This document shows, one piece after another, positions 1-12,540 of a DNA stretch of 64,000 nt. The translations under genes were made by a program, and so were the position numbers. The stretch lies in assembly GCA_022818135.1 (NCBI GenBank), contig JAFMSR010000003.1:17530351-17594350 (forward strand), written 5' to 3'. This DNA is from Saxidomus purpurata (lineage: Eukaryota > Mollusca > Bivalvia > Venerida > Veneridae). Every line of letters begins with the position of its first letter. Positions within the stretch are counted from its first letter, which is position 1. The notes beneath the pieces were generated by a model. It did not search any database, was not told where the DNA came from, and was given only the letters and a program-made list of their open reading frames with translations.

Positions 1-151
1 TCTTAAGGGTCATGTTTGACATTGTTTGAACTGTTCTAATAGAACAGTATATCACATACCTCTAATAAGAAAAGAAATTTAAGGCATGAGGTTGGTCAAA
101 ATTATTGCAAATGTTGTATTTAATGTGCACTATAACTGGGGCAATATAACT

Positions 152-1620
152 AACAAGAGCTGTCTGTAATACAGCATGCTTGACTATATGAAGTACTAGT
201 CAATTAAACAAAACTTTTATCAGTAAAAAGCTAAGTATAAACAAGACAAGAGCTGTCCATAAGACAGCAAGCTCGACTATTGTGGGTGCTTGCTAATAAA
301 ACAAAACTTTTATCAGTTTAATAGCAAAACAAAATTCTGCTAACTATTAAGTATAAACTAGGGAAGTTGAATCATAAAAAAAGTCAAAATCTATCACTAT
401 ATATTTAATTTTTGGTAAATTAATTGTTTGATACAAAATGTACCCCTTAACATTGCTACGTTTGATATACCTACCATACGTGGTTACTGTGATAAGATAT
501 GTGCTGAAAAAACCTTGCATGCAAAACTTGAACCAAATTTTCAAAGTCGAACAAGGGCCATAATTTTTACTAAATTTATACAAGAGTTATCTGTCTTGAC
601 TGTGTGACACCACTTCAGACATTTACAAAGTTTCAAGTCAATATCATAAGTGGTTACTGAAATATGTGCATGATAGTACCTAACAGGCAAAACTTTAACC
701 AAATTAAAGTCAAACAAGGGCCATAATTTGTACTAAATTTATACAAGAGTTATCTGCCTTGATTGTATGACACCCTTGAAGACATGGACATAGTTTCAAG
801 TCAATATCATAAGTGGTTACTGAGATATGTGCATGATAGTACTTAGCAGGCAAAACTTTAACCAAAGCAGCAACGCTGACGCCATCCCACAAGTGACTGT
901 AATAGCTCTCCATATTCCTCATATAGGCGAGCCAAAAACTATAAACATAAAAAAGTCTAAAGTGATCTATAGTAACCAAATTTTTGATACCCCTAAACAC
1001 TCTTGCCATACTTCAATGACTCCTTTAAGTGGTTATTGAAGTATGTGCATGTTAGTACCCAAATTTCTTAAGTCAAACAAGGGCAATAATTTGAATTAAA
1101 ATTTATACAAGAGTTATCTAACTTGACAGCCTGACACCCCTTAAGACTTTAATGTAGTTTCAAATCAATCCCATAAGTGGTTACTGAAATTGTGTATTAA
1201 TTAGTATCTTGCATGCAAAACTTTAACCAAACATTTTAAGTTCAACAAGGGACATCATTTATAATAAATTCAGTCAGGAGTTATCTTACCTGATTGTTGG
1301 ATACCCCTTAAGACATATTGAAGTTTTAAATCAATTTCATAAGTGGTTACTGAAATATGTGTATTATAGTATCTTGCATGTAAAACTTAAACCAAATTTT
1401 CTAAGTCAAATAAGGGTCATAAATTGTACTCAAATTCATACAAGAGTTATCTTACTTGACTGTCTGACACCGCTGAAGTCATTTATGAAGGTTCAAATCA
1501 CTCCCATAAGTGGTTACTGAGATATATACATGATAGTACTTTAACCAAAGCTGCAATGCCTACACTGTTGCACAAGTAACTGTAATAGCTCTACATATTC
1601 ATTGAATAGTGGAGCTAAAA
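152..1620 (+). repeat. Hairpin-ended repeat, family B (expanded copy)
   Basis: The element begins AACAAGAGCTGTC with a hairpin (GCTGTC/GACAGC type) and closes near 1582-1620 with a degenerate GAATAGT..GAGCTAAAA end. A second 5' head starts at 245, only 93 bp after the first, so the copy has a doubled beginning. The core is a tandem array with a period of about 167 bp, visible as successive AAGTGGTTACTGA blocks at 1174, 1341 and 1508 and earlier. It sits at the same place as the shorter element at 17275-17779 in the other duplication copy, so the insertion predates the duplication. No coding capacity is seen. Confidence 0.8.
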
Positions 1621-2274
<654 letters not shown>

Positions 2275-2746
2275 AAAATGGGAGACAATGAGCAGGAAGA
2301 AATGCAATAAGTACTGACAAAAAATGCGTTATTTTTAGATTTTGATGGACTTTGGGATATGACGGCATAGGTCTGTATCAAAGAACTGTAACAGGAACTT
2401 GTTTTTTTTATATCTAAAAATATCTTCTTGTAAAACAGTTTGAATTAAGTCAAACTCTAAAACAATGCTTTAGAAATATTTTTTTTACCCATATCCCATT
2501 TTAGCATATGACAAACATGTCAAATATTTCTCTTTTATATTCCTAAGTTAACAATTGGTTTTTCCAGTTAAATAATAATTTTATTTTTGAAATATAACAA
2601 ATTTATGAAAATTTCTGGAAGTGCAAAAATCTAAAACCTCACCAGTGAATCCCCTTAAACTGTTCAATGATCACAGTAAAAGTATCGGTTTAGGTAAATA
2701 CTTGAGAAGTAAACATAGATACTTTACATTTCAGAGCAAATTTATA

Positions 2747-4013
2747 ATGGCTGTTCCAGGGAAGAAAGAGTCACAAAATGTTCTTCAACAATGTCAAAAG
2801 GGTCTGAGGAGGATTTTGATATTTATTGTCAACCATGTGACATGGAAGATGCCCGGGTTTTAGCCACTTGTTACTGTGTGGACTGCGAGGAGCACCTCTG
2901 CAACTCATGTTTGAACCATCACAAGAAAGCAAAGCCTTCAAGGCACCACAATCTCTTAGACAAAGAAAATATGCCAGTCATTCAAAAGCCTTCTACAACC
3001 CCTGTTCCTCTTGGACAGTCTCTTACAAAACCATGCCCTAAACATAGTCAAGAGTTCATCAAACAGTACTGTCATAACCATAAAGCACTTCTCTGCAGTA
3101 TCTGTGTGACCCTTCAACACACTGGCACATCCTGCCATGTGGATTATATACCAGATATATCAGGACAGACTCTGGAAAGCAAGGAGTACATAGATGCCCT
3201 TTCAGCAATGGATGCTCTCTCTGAAAAATGCCAGAAAATAACAACATATCTAAAGGATGGGGTGGCAAAGTCTAACAGTTCCCTGGCAGATGTTATAGTA
3301 GAAATCAAGAATTTCAGAAAAGAAATAAATGAAAAGTTAGATATACTGGAGAAGGAAGCTGAAGATGTGGCAAAGGCACTTCTACAAGAAAATGATTCCA
3401 AACTGACGGCTGCAGAAATGATATGTGATGCTGTAACTAAACCCTTAAAGGCATCTGCTGATTCCATGAAGCTACTAAACGAGTCAAAACAAGCCGACAG
3501 TCTCTTCATGGAACTCCAATCAGCACAAAACCTACTTAAGGACAATGAGAAATGTATTCCTCAATTGGCATCATCCGAAGTTAAAGAATACCAGTTTGAA
3601 CCGAATCAAGCACTAGGAAGCATCTTTGAAAATGAGAAATCTATTGGCACAATAACTGAGAAGATGATGAAACTTTCAAGTTCTACCAGTACAATTGATT
3701 TAGAGTCATGGAAACCAACTCATCATGCAGAAATCTGTGTGAAAACATCCGAAGATAAGCACATAAACTGCTGGTATCCTGTTTTGCGAAGATTGATATC
3801 TTGGACATGAAAGGGACCTCACTAGCAACATTTCATGAAGGCAGATGTAGCATAAACCATATATCTAGGGACTGTACAGACAGTAAAGTAGTTTTGAAAG
3901 GTATGAACAGCTTTCCCAATGCCATGTGTTGGTGTGCAGAAAACTCAACACTCTTTGTCAGTTATTTCTCTTTAGATTTAGATGAAAAATACAGCATTTT
4001 CAAAATGCTGTAG
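2747..4013 (+). pseudogene. Broken B-box/TRIM-like gene (paralogue of 17962-19707)
   Basis: The start at 2747 matches the intact paralogue (MAVPGKK), and a TTTACATTTCAG acceptor lies just upstream as in that copy. A one-base deletion near 2775-2795 shifts the frame, so the open frame resumes at an internal ATG at 2791 (MSKGSEEDFD). From there two B-box zinc-binding segments and the coiled coil are intact; one codon is added in B-box 2 (CVTLQHTG versus CVTQHTG). After the segment around 3760 about 280 bp of propeller-coding sequence present in the paralogue is missing. This frameshifts the 2791 frame, which stops at 3810. A second loss of about 195 bp follows near 3838. The correct frame continues only as a fragment to 4013. 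A shortened B-box/coiled-coil protein of 339 residues could still be made, so 'pseudogene' is likely but not certain. Confidence 0.8.
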
Positions 4014-4498
4014 TGTACATTGAAAAGAATCAATCTGAAAGGCAATGTTCAGCATATGACTTTACTACCAGACACTTTATGGCATATGATAGGACAATTA
4101 AAGTAACAAAAAGAAGTATTTAGCTTATAGATGATTAGAACACTTTATTTTACTTGTGATGATAAGAAGGAAACTTAAAGCTTAATACCTATCTCCTTTT
4201 TCTTGTTAATAAATTCATACAGTAGATTCTTAGAATGTCCTGTACATATGTTCTACGAATATATGTCCATGCTTTGTTACTTTATGACTCTTGCTACAAA
4301 CAGATATCATGTTCACTTCCAATGCAGGTCTATCTGCAGGAAAATGTGAAAGTTATACATGCAAGTTGTAAAATCTTTGCAAGATGTTTTACAAATAAAC
4401 TAGCACATTGTTACAATTTATAGTATTTACAGATTATTGTTTATACAACTAAAATGACATTATGACTAAAGTTGCATCAGTTCACTGATGACATCAAT

Positions 4499-4799
4499 TT
4501 AAAGGTCCAATTAAGGAAAGCGAAAATTCAAATATACTTTTAAAAGCACAGAAATATAATAAATCACAGTATATGTACAATTTTTTTTCTATGCATTATG
4601 AAGAAAGTTAAAAAGACCTGGGTAGTCATTTTGTCGATTCACTGAGATTTCAACATAATACACATACTTTTCTTTGTGTTCCAAACACTTTCTGTAAATT
4701 TTAACCTGCCAATGTTCATTATTTAGTGTCTTGCATAAGGTAAAGTACTTGCCATTGAAATAACTGTCACTTAATTTTTGCTTAGTAGTGGACCTTTAA
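4499..4799. mobile_element. ~300-bp MITE with TTTAAAGGTCC inverted ends
   Basis: The ends are TTAAAGGTCC and its complement GGACCTTTAA, with TTAA at both borders, as expected for a TTAA-targeting (piggyBac-like) non-autonomous element. The other duplication copy lacks the block: around 20325 the flanks join directly (ACAATCTAAACCAG). The right ~120 bp reappears inverted at 61187-61310 in an SND1 intron. There is no coding capacity. Confidence 0.82.
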
Positions 4800-5820
4800 A
4801 TAAACCAGTGTAGAAAGGGACTTTTGACCTACTAACCAGCCACTATGTTAACCCTCTATCAAAGTGACCAATACCACATGGCCACAGATGTATAGGTGAA
4901 ACCTGTTCATTATGTAATACTTTGTTGAATGCCCATAACTGAATGAATTGTATGTTCCAAAAGCAACAAGAGCTTTGTAAAACATAAATGCCTCCCATGA
5001 TGCTATCATGATGCAAAAACTATGCAAGGAACCGTTCTTAAAGTAAAAATCACTGTGAAATTGGTGTTAGATCTACTAACTGGTTATGACAAATCAAGTT
5101 TTACGACAGCACGCTCGACTATTCAAGGGCTTGTCAGGAAAATGGGTTTTTGTCTTAGAATATGCATACTGTGCAAGTATTAAGATGAAACTTATAAAAC
5201 AAGACAAATGCCTCTTCAGAACTTAGTTAAGGTCCGGATAAGAAAATGTAACAAAGGGAGATAATTAAAAAATAAGGCAAAGTAATGTTATGGTTCTTTC
5301 ACACTGCACTTCTTCTCATTGTGATCCCCCACTTTATGAAGTTTCAAGTCCCTTTGATACTTTAATATGGTCAAACTTTTTTTTTGGGGGGGCGGCGTGG
5401 GGACGGGTAGGGGGGAGACTTAGAGGAAGAAGTAGGAGGGGGATAGGGGGATTGATGGGGTACATTATGACCATGTCATAAGCAATATATTATGGATGTT
5501 TGATGAACTATTAAGATATGGCAAAATTATAGCAATCTTTCAGTTATCTTGAAAAAGCCAAAGTGCGAAAAAGGGCATAACTTTGTCAAATGTGACCTTG
5601 ACCCAAAGATTTTGGCTGAATCACAACCCTGTTGTCATAAGCAAAACAATTTCAAAGTTTGATGAAGAAATTATGAGAAATGGCAAAGTAATAACTAAGG
5701 TTAAGTTTTTGTGACAAACTCAAAGTACAAGAGCTAACAGCTGTTTGTAAACATAGGAGCTCTTATTTTTCCCGGATCTTCAAACTTTCAAATTTTACCA
5801 CTGAATACCTGGTAGACTGA
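4800..5820. other. Duplicated 3' flank plus repeat fragments
   Basis: 4800-4920 aligns with 20335-20450 of the other duplication copy. Fragments resembling family B ends occur at 4963-5130 (CAACAAGAGCTTTG, then GACAGCACGCTCGACTATTC). A G-rich stretch lies at 5380-5450. No gene is supported. Confidence 0.5.
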
Positions 5821-6788
5821 AACAAGAGGGCCAAGATTGCCCTATAACGCTCACCTTGATACAAGTCCACTTCCCTGGTGGAAGATAGCTAGACAATGTT
5901 AAATACCAAATAGGTTTTCCTATAGACGTCTTTGTAAAACAAGTGACCCCCCCGACCCACCCCCGGGGGCATAATTTGAACGAACTTTGAAGAGGCCTAC
6001 TAGGTAATGCTACATGCCAAATATCTAAGCTCTAGGCATTGTGGTTTCAGAGGAGAAGATTTTTAAAGTTTTTCCTATATAAGCCTTTGTAAAACTAAGT
6101 GACCCCCGGGCAAGGTCAATTTTGATCCAGGGGTCATAATTTGATCAATCTTGGTAGAAGTCCACTAGACAACGCTACATGCCAAATATCTAAGCTCTAG
6201 GCATTGTGGTTTCAGAGAAGAAGATTTTTAAAGTTTTTCCTATATAAGCCTATGTAAAACTAAGTGACCCCCCGAGCGGGGTCAATTTTGATCCGGGGGT
6301 CATAATTTGAACAATCTTGGTAGAGGTCTACTAGCCAATGCTACATGCCAAATATCTAAGCTCTTGACCTTTTGGTTTCAGAGAAGAAGATTTTTAAAGT
6401 TTTTCCTATATAAGCCTATGCAAAACTAAGTGACCACCAACGCGGGGTCAATTTTGACCCTGGGGTCATAATTTGAACAATCTTGGTAGAGGTCCACTAG
6501 ACAATGCTACATGCTAAATATCTAAGCTCTAGGCCTTGTAGTTTCAGAGAAGAAGATTTTAAAGTTTTTCCTAATTGTTGCCATAGCAACCAGAGTTCTA
6601 CATGGAATGGAATTCTTTGAACAATTTTGGTAGAGCTTTATGCAAGGAACATCCCTGCATAGTTTCATCAACATTGGCGTAGTGCTTCCAGAGGAGATGT
6701 CATTTGAATCAAAATGTTGACGGACGACGGACGACAGACGACGGACAACAAGAAAAGCTCACCCTGGCGAAGCCAGATGAGCTAAAAA
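5821..6788 (+). repeat. Hairpin-ended repeat, family A (copy 1)
   Basis: It starts AACAAGAGGGCC with a hairpin (GGGCCA..TGCCCT) followed by CGCTCACC. It ends with GCTCACC, a CTGGC-GAA-GCCAG hairpin and GAGCTAAAAA. The core holds imperfect tandem units of about 166 bp, as shown by TACATGCCAAATATCTAAG starting near 6011, 6176, 6342 and 6508. Before the end is a GACGGACGACGGACG-rich stretch (6718-6750). It is non-coding. Confidence 0.85.
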
Positions 6789-7594
6789 GACTACCTGGTA
6801 CTTCAGTGGTAAAATATGTAAGTTAAGATCTTGGAAAAATAAGATCATATTTTGTTAGCTTTGTTCTTAGATAAATGTAAAATGACAAAACAAAGCCAGG
6901 AAAAGCATAATTCCGACCGTGAGCTCCTATGTTTGTAAAACACATTAGTTATGCCCCCTTTGATGCAATCAGTAATGTCAAAAAAAGTCGAACTATCAAA
7001 GACCTGACCGACCTGTGCAAAGCAATATACCTCCGCTTCTTCAAATGGGGGCAGGGCATAACTATGCAAATGTGGTTGACAGAGTTAAGTGATTTCTTGT
7101 AGTTATCAATATTGCCATTACAAACAAATATGCCAAGTTTGAAGTAAATGTGGTTGATGGTATAGAAGATATTAGCATTTATCAAAAACTTTAACCAACA
7201 CAGAAGCTGGAGCGAGTGTAATAGCCTCCTTTTTCTTCAAATAGTCAATCTTAACATGTAGCCGACTGGTTCTTGACTAATGACTCAGAAACCGTTTCAA
7301 TATAAATGGTCCCAATGACCTCAAAAAATCATCTGCTGGTCATGACCAACATCCACTACACGTTTCAAGATCCTCAGTCCAGGCGTTCTTGAGTTATCAT
7401 CCTGAAACCACTTTGTAGGGGGACTGACCGACAGACAACTGCAAAACAATATACCCCTCTTCTTTGCAGGGGGCATAATTAATAATAAGAACCGTCAGTA
7501 AGACAGCAGCCATATACAATATGCCTGAATGATCTGCTGTTTAGTAATGCCGGTCCTTGCTGTCCTTAGAACTTACCAGGTAAAATAATTTTTA
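6789..7594. other. Repeat fragments, no gene
   Basis: Diverged pieces of tandem-unit repeats, including text with GACTGACCGACAGACAAC near 7420. 7500-7590 aligns with 20525-20620 just before another hairpin-ended element (CCATATACA..GCCTGAA). No reading frame resembles a known protein. Confidence 0.45.
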
Positions 7595-8532
7595 AACAAG
7601 AACTGTCCGTAAGACAGCATGCTCGACTTTATAAAACAAAATTCTGTTGACTCTCAAAGTATAAACTAGAAAACTGTAATTTAAAAAAAAGTCCAAAGTG
7701 ATCTATAGTAACTTAATTGTTATACCTGTGAACACTATTGCTAAGTTTCAAATAACTCCTCTAAGTGGTTACTGAAGTATGTGCACGGAAGTACCTTGGA
7801 GGTAAACTTTTTCCAAAGTATCTAAGTTCAACAAGGGCCATAATTTGTAGTAAATTCAGTCAGGAGTTATCTAACTTTGATACCCCTGAACACTGTTGGT
7901 TAATTTCATATCAATCCCATAAGTGGTTATTGAGGTAAGTGCAAAGTACCTTGCATGCAAAACTTTAACTAAATTTTCAAAGTCAAAAAAGGGCCATAAT
8001 TTAAATTAAATTCATACAAGAGTTATCTAACTTGACAGTCTGACACACCTTATAAGACTTTATTGAAGTATCAATTCAATCCCATAAGTGGTTACTGAAA
8101 TATTATGTATATTATAGTACCGTGCAAGCAAAACTTTAACCAAACTATCTAAGTTCTGCAAGGGCCATAATTTATCATAAATTCAGTCAGGAGTTATCTA
8201 ACCTGATTGTTTGTTACCCCTTAATACTTTATTGAAGTTTTAAATCAATCCCATGAGTGGTTACTGAGATATATGTGCATGATAGTATCTTGCATGCAAA
8301 ACTTTAACCAAATTTTCTAAGTCAATCAATGGCCATAATTTGTACTAAATTCAAACAAAGAGTTATCTTACTTGACTGACTGACACCCCTCAAGACATTA
8401 ATGAAGTTTCAATTTAATATCATACGTGGTTACTGAGATATGTCCATGATAGTACCTTGCATGCAAAACTTTAACCAAAGCTGCAACGCTGACACACAAT
8501 TGACTGTAATAGCTCTACAAAAGTAGAGCTAA
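7595..8532 (+). repeat. Hairpin-ended repeat, family B (copy 2)
   Basis: It starts AACAAGAACTGTCC with the hairpin CTGTCCGTAAGACAG followed by GCTCGACT, and ends near 8520 with GTAGAGCTAAG. The core has the same ~167-bp units as the first family B copy (AAGTGGTTACTGA blocks near 7750, 7920, 8088 and 8254). Confidence 0.8.
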
Positions 8533-9056
8533 GAATGAACAAAAGCTGTCCCTCACAAGTGTCAAATACCCCTGAAAGAGGTGCCTCACAGTTTGTGTCA
8601 TCAATTGTGCCATGTAATTTTAAAATCCTTCCATGCATGACAGTTACCATGCATACCGTATTTCATTTCTTTTAAACTCTTAAGTGTGACCTTGGCCTTT
8701 GAGGTAGGGACATGAGTTTTGCACGTGACACATCGTCTTGATGTGCTGAACATTTGTGCCATATAATTTTAAAATCCTTCAATGCTTGACAAAGTTACAG
8801 TCCGGACACGAATGTGTGCATATACAATGTATACAGGATTCCATTACCTTCAAACTCTAAGTGTGACCTGGACCTTTAAGGTAGGGACTTTGGTCTTGCA
8901 CGCGACACATCGTCTTGATGTGCTGAACATTTGTGCCAAGTTATTTCAAAATCCTTAAATGCATGACAAAATTACACCCCGGGCACAGAAATATATAAGA
9001 ACAGACGCACAGACAGACGGACGGTGCGATTTTACTTTTTGGGGGCATAAAAAATG
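8533..9056 (+). repeat. Related repeat, family D
   Basis: It begins AACAAAAGCTGTCCCTCAC and TACCCC, and ends with GACAGACGGACGG followed by GGGGGCATAAAAAA. The core is about two tandem units carrying CACATCGTCTTGATGTGCTG (near 8726 and 8905), spaced about 180 bp apart. A truncated fragment with the same kind of end (ATGCCCCCAAAGGTGGGCAT, then CCGTCCGTC) occurs near 43050. Confidence 0.65.
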
Positions 9057-9139
9057 TGCACGCCTCATGTACCAGATTATTTATAGACAAAGGCTTCTGA
9101 AGCAACTCAACTGGAACTCAAGGGGAATCAACTCTATAT

Positions 9140-10254
9140 AGTAACAAGATATGTTTATAAAGTATGTCCCCCTGACAGCAGTAAATTCTCTTGAAGGTCA
9201 CCATATCATTTACCTGTTGACCTCAAAATTGGATTAGGGTCATCTACTGAACATGACCAATCTACCTACATAGTTTGAGGACACTTTGCTAAAGCATTCC
9301 CTAGTTATTGATCAGACAAGTTTTTCTCTGCTGAAGGTCACTGTGACCTTGACCTTTTACCTCAAAATCAATTGAGGTCATGACCAACCAACCTACCAAG
9401 TTTAGGCAACCTTGTCCAAAGCATTCTTTAGTTATTGATCATTGACCCCAAAAACAATAGGGATCATATACTCAGTAAGACGAATCATTCTATGAAGTTT
9501 GAAGACTGTGTGTTAAATAGATCTCAAGATATTGAGCAGAAAATATTTTTAAAGTTCGGGTCTATGTGACCCCTTCTTAGCAAGTTTGATGAAAGTTGAA
9601 TGAAAATTTTGACCTGTAGAGCGTGATCAAGGAAAATCTAATGGAGATCACTTTGACCTTGACCTTTGACCCCCCCCCCCCCAAAAAAATAGAGATCACC
9701 TACATGTTGCAAGGAACCTGCTGAGCAAGTTTGATGATGTTTAATGAAAACTGATCTGTAGAGCATTATCAAGGAAAATCAAAGAGATCATTGTGCCCTT
9801 GACCTTTGATAAAAAAAATGATAGGGATCATCTACATGTTGCTGGGAACCTTCTCAGCAAGTTTGATGAAGGCTGAATACAAACTGTGACCTGTAGAGCG
9901 TTATCATGGAAAATCTAACGGAGGTCACTGTGACCTTGACTTTTGACCCACTAATCCCTAAAACAATAGGGATCATCTACGTGTTGACGGGAAGCTTTTG
10001 AGCCAGTTTGATGAAAGTTGATGAAAATTGTTATCTGTAGAGTGTTATCAATAAAATGCTATCGAAGGTCACTGTGAACTTGACCTTTATCCTAAAAACA
10101 ATAGGGATAATCTACAAGTTGCAGAGATCCTTATCAGCAAGTTTCATCAAAGTCAAATGAAAACTGCCACCTGTAGCGCGTTATCAAGGAAAAGTTTATG
10201 GACAGACGGACGATGGAATTAAGCTATGCTGGAATGTGTCCAGTAGAGCTAAAA
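9140..10254 (+). repeat. Tandem-unit repeat, family F
   Basis: Imperfect units of about 130-150 bp recur, marked by CAGCAAGTTTGATGA and TGTGACCTTGACCTTTGACC, from about 9200 to 10190. The copy ends with GACAGACGGACGATGG and GTAGAGCTAAAAAA, the same style of end as families A and B. The 5' end is not clear. Confidence 0.65.
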
Positions 10255-11365
10255 AAAAGTAATTTGCTCTATATCTTCTTTCATTTAACACAAATAAATA
10301 CATTCTATACAATTTAATAGATATGACAGTTCTAACTTATAATACATGCACATTTTGTATTTAATAGCAAATAAAAACATGTAAATTTACAAATAAGTTT
10401 CTACTACACAATTTCTTCCATAAATTATGATTATGTCATCATGTACAGACAAAACTTACATGCATTACAAACTTAAAAATATGCTCTCAGATCATTACTC
10501 AGCCTTAGCTTTGTATGGCTTCATTACTATGGGAAGTAACTACGAAACAAAGTTTCTGTAAAAGTTAACATATACACAAAAGAAAGTCTCGATTACTTAG
10601 TCTCAACAAAAATTATTATTCTAACCAAACAAATTCATATCTAATGTCAGTGATGTCATGCAATTTTTGTACAAATAATACTTACAAATAATGTGAAAAT
10701 GTTGTTATTGTGTGGGTACATACAATTAAGGTATGTATCTAGACTTTGACACATACATTACTTCAATATACATTTCAATCACAGATCTGATGGAGACAGG
10801 GCTTCATACAGCAAAATAAAACACCAAAATGTCATATCTGATGCTGTAGTTTTACTTATAATTCTATTGTCGTTTTATAATTCTGTGTCGTTTTATAATT
10901 CTATTGTACAATTTAACATATGAACATAACAATTGAAAATCCGAATAGCCAATCAAGTCGAAACATTTTCATTGCAGAAACATTTGTAACTGTAACTTTT
11001 ACTGAATCACATGTATTTCATGTACAGATAACTGTATCATAACCATAACACAAATCACTTTATCAAATATTGTGTTATACTGTCATTGATTCTGCACTTT
11101 ATCTCCGTGTAGCTTAAGCGACTTTCCTTCCCATCAGTATCAATCTTTATTTTGTCCATGTACAACCATGTCAACATCGAGATTCAGTCACGCTTCTCAA
11201 TTCCACGAAAAGTTTAATATGGCGCAGCCCTACAATGAAGAAGAAAATCATCGTTTTATCATTTAGCAAATAATAAAGGAAAATGTTAAAAGAATTTTAA
11301 AAAAATTTCCTCTCAATCAAACTAAACACCACAAGGTGGATTTCACTTGTTTCAATAAAGCATTT
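10255..11365. other. Duplicated copy of the TMEM80/216 gene 3' region
   Basis: This aligns with 23600-24190 plus 25148-25640, the family A element at 24194 being absent here. Around 11232-11250 on the minus strand it carries the same candidate acceptor and GCTGCGCCATATTAA stop-containing tract as 25508-25523, plus an AATAAA near 11150. The rest of the gene is not duplicated, so this would be a stranded 3' end. It is non-functional unless transcribed from elsewhere. Confidence 0.7.
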
Positions 11366-12540
11366 AAAAGAGACTTAAGTTTTGATGACCCATGCACAAT
11401 GAACGGGGCATGACGGCATAGTGATCCCTCGCTATATATATTATATCAAACTCAGGCATGACAAATTCTTACCCAAAGGGTTTGATTTGAACAACTTGAT
11501 AGATGACCACAACACAATGTCACAATCCACGTATCTAAGTTCTATGCTTTGCACTCCTTAATTTTTTTTAATTTTTTTTTTTAATGTAAGACAAGTGTGT
11601 AGTATACATCGCCTACGTACTTGTTGTATCACTTTACATTCTTGACGTTGCATGCTTATTCCGCTATATATTGTGTTAGTCGCCCTGCGAGAGCTGTATC
11701 AAATAAACGTATAAAATGTAGCAGTGTTGTTCATTAGATAATTAAAGAAACAATATTACAAAGTGATCCTCCAGGTGGGCAAATTTGAACAAATTTAGTG
11801 GCGTTGTTACACAAAAAAATTTAAGCACTAGGCCTTGTGCTTTCCAACAAAATTTTTTAAAATGTTTTTCTTGTATATTTCTAATGTAAATAAAGTGAAA
11901 CCATGGGCGTGACCAATTTTGACCAAGGGGTACAACTTAAACAAAGTCTGTAAAGGACTACAACACAATACTATACACAAAATATCTCAACTGTAGACTG
12001 TGCAGTTTCTGATGAAATTTTTTTTTTAAGTTTTACTATATATTTCTATGTAAAGCATTAAATTTTGACCCTAGCATTGCCAATTTTGACGTCTGGGGCA
12101 GGTTTTGAAGAAACTTGATAGACTCATGACCACAACCGTGGTTACATTTGGACATTTCAGAAACGCTTTTCAGTGTTTCCCACCTATCTGAGATGAACTG
12201 GTTAGAAACCCAGAGGTAGTCTCGCGTGTATCGGTGCTATACGCCGGGCACGTAGAAAAGAACCAAGGGGTCTATTCGTAAAAGAGCTAGGGTCTTGTAC
12301 CCGGATTCCCTTGTATCTGCTTCTGTGTCTAAAATAAAGGACCACAATGGAAATAAGAGCTTGCTCTTTATTGTGTTATCCTTGGTACTTGGTACTGAAA
12401 TAAATACAATACAATACATACCAAATATCAAAGCTTTGTGGTTACTGACAAGTAGTTTTCCATATATGTGAGGACCCATGGGCATAGTTTGAATTTGTTT
12501 AAATGACCACCACAAAAAGACACACACCAAAATTAACTAA
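11366..12540. other. Degenerate tandem-repeat sequence, no gene
   Basis: Old, diverged units related to family A are visible (CTTGATAGATGACCACAACACAATG; ATCTAAGTTCTATGC; phrases of the type GTGACC..TTTTGACC). No protein-coding gene or RNA gene is recognised. Confidence 0.5.
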
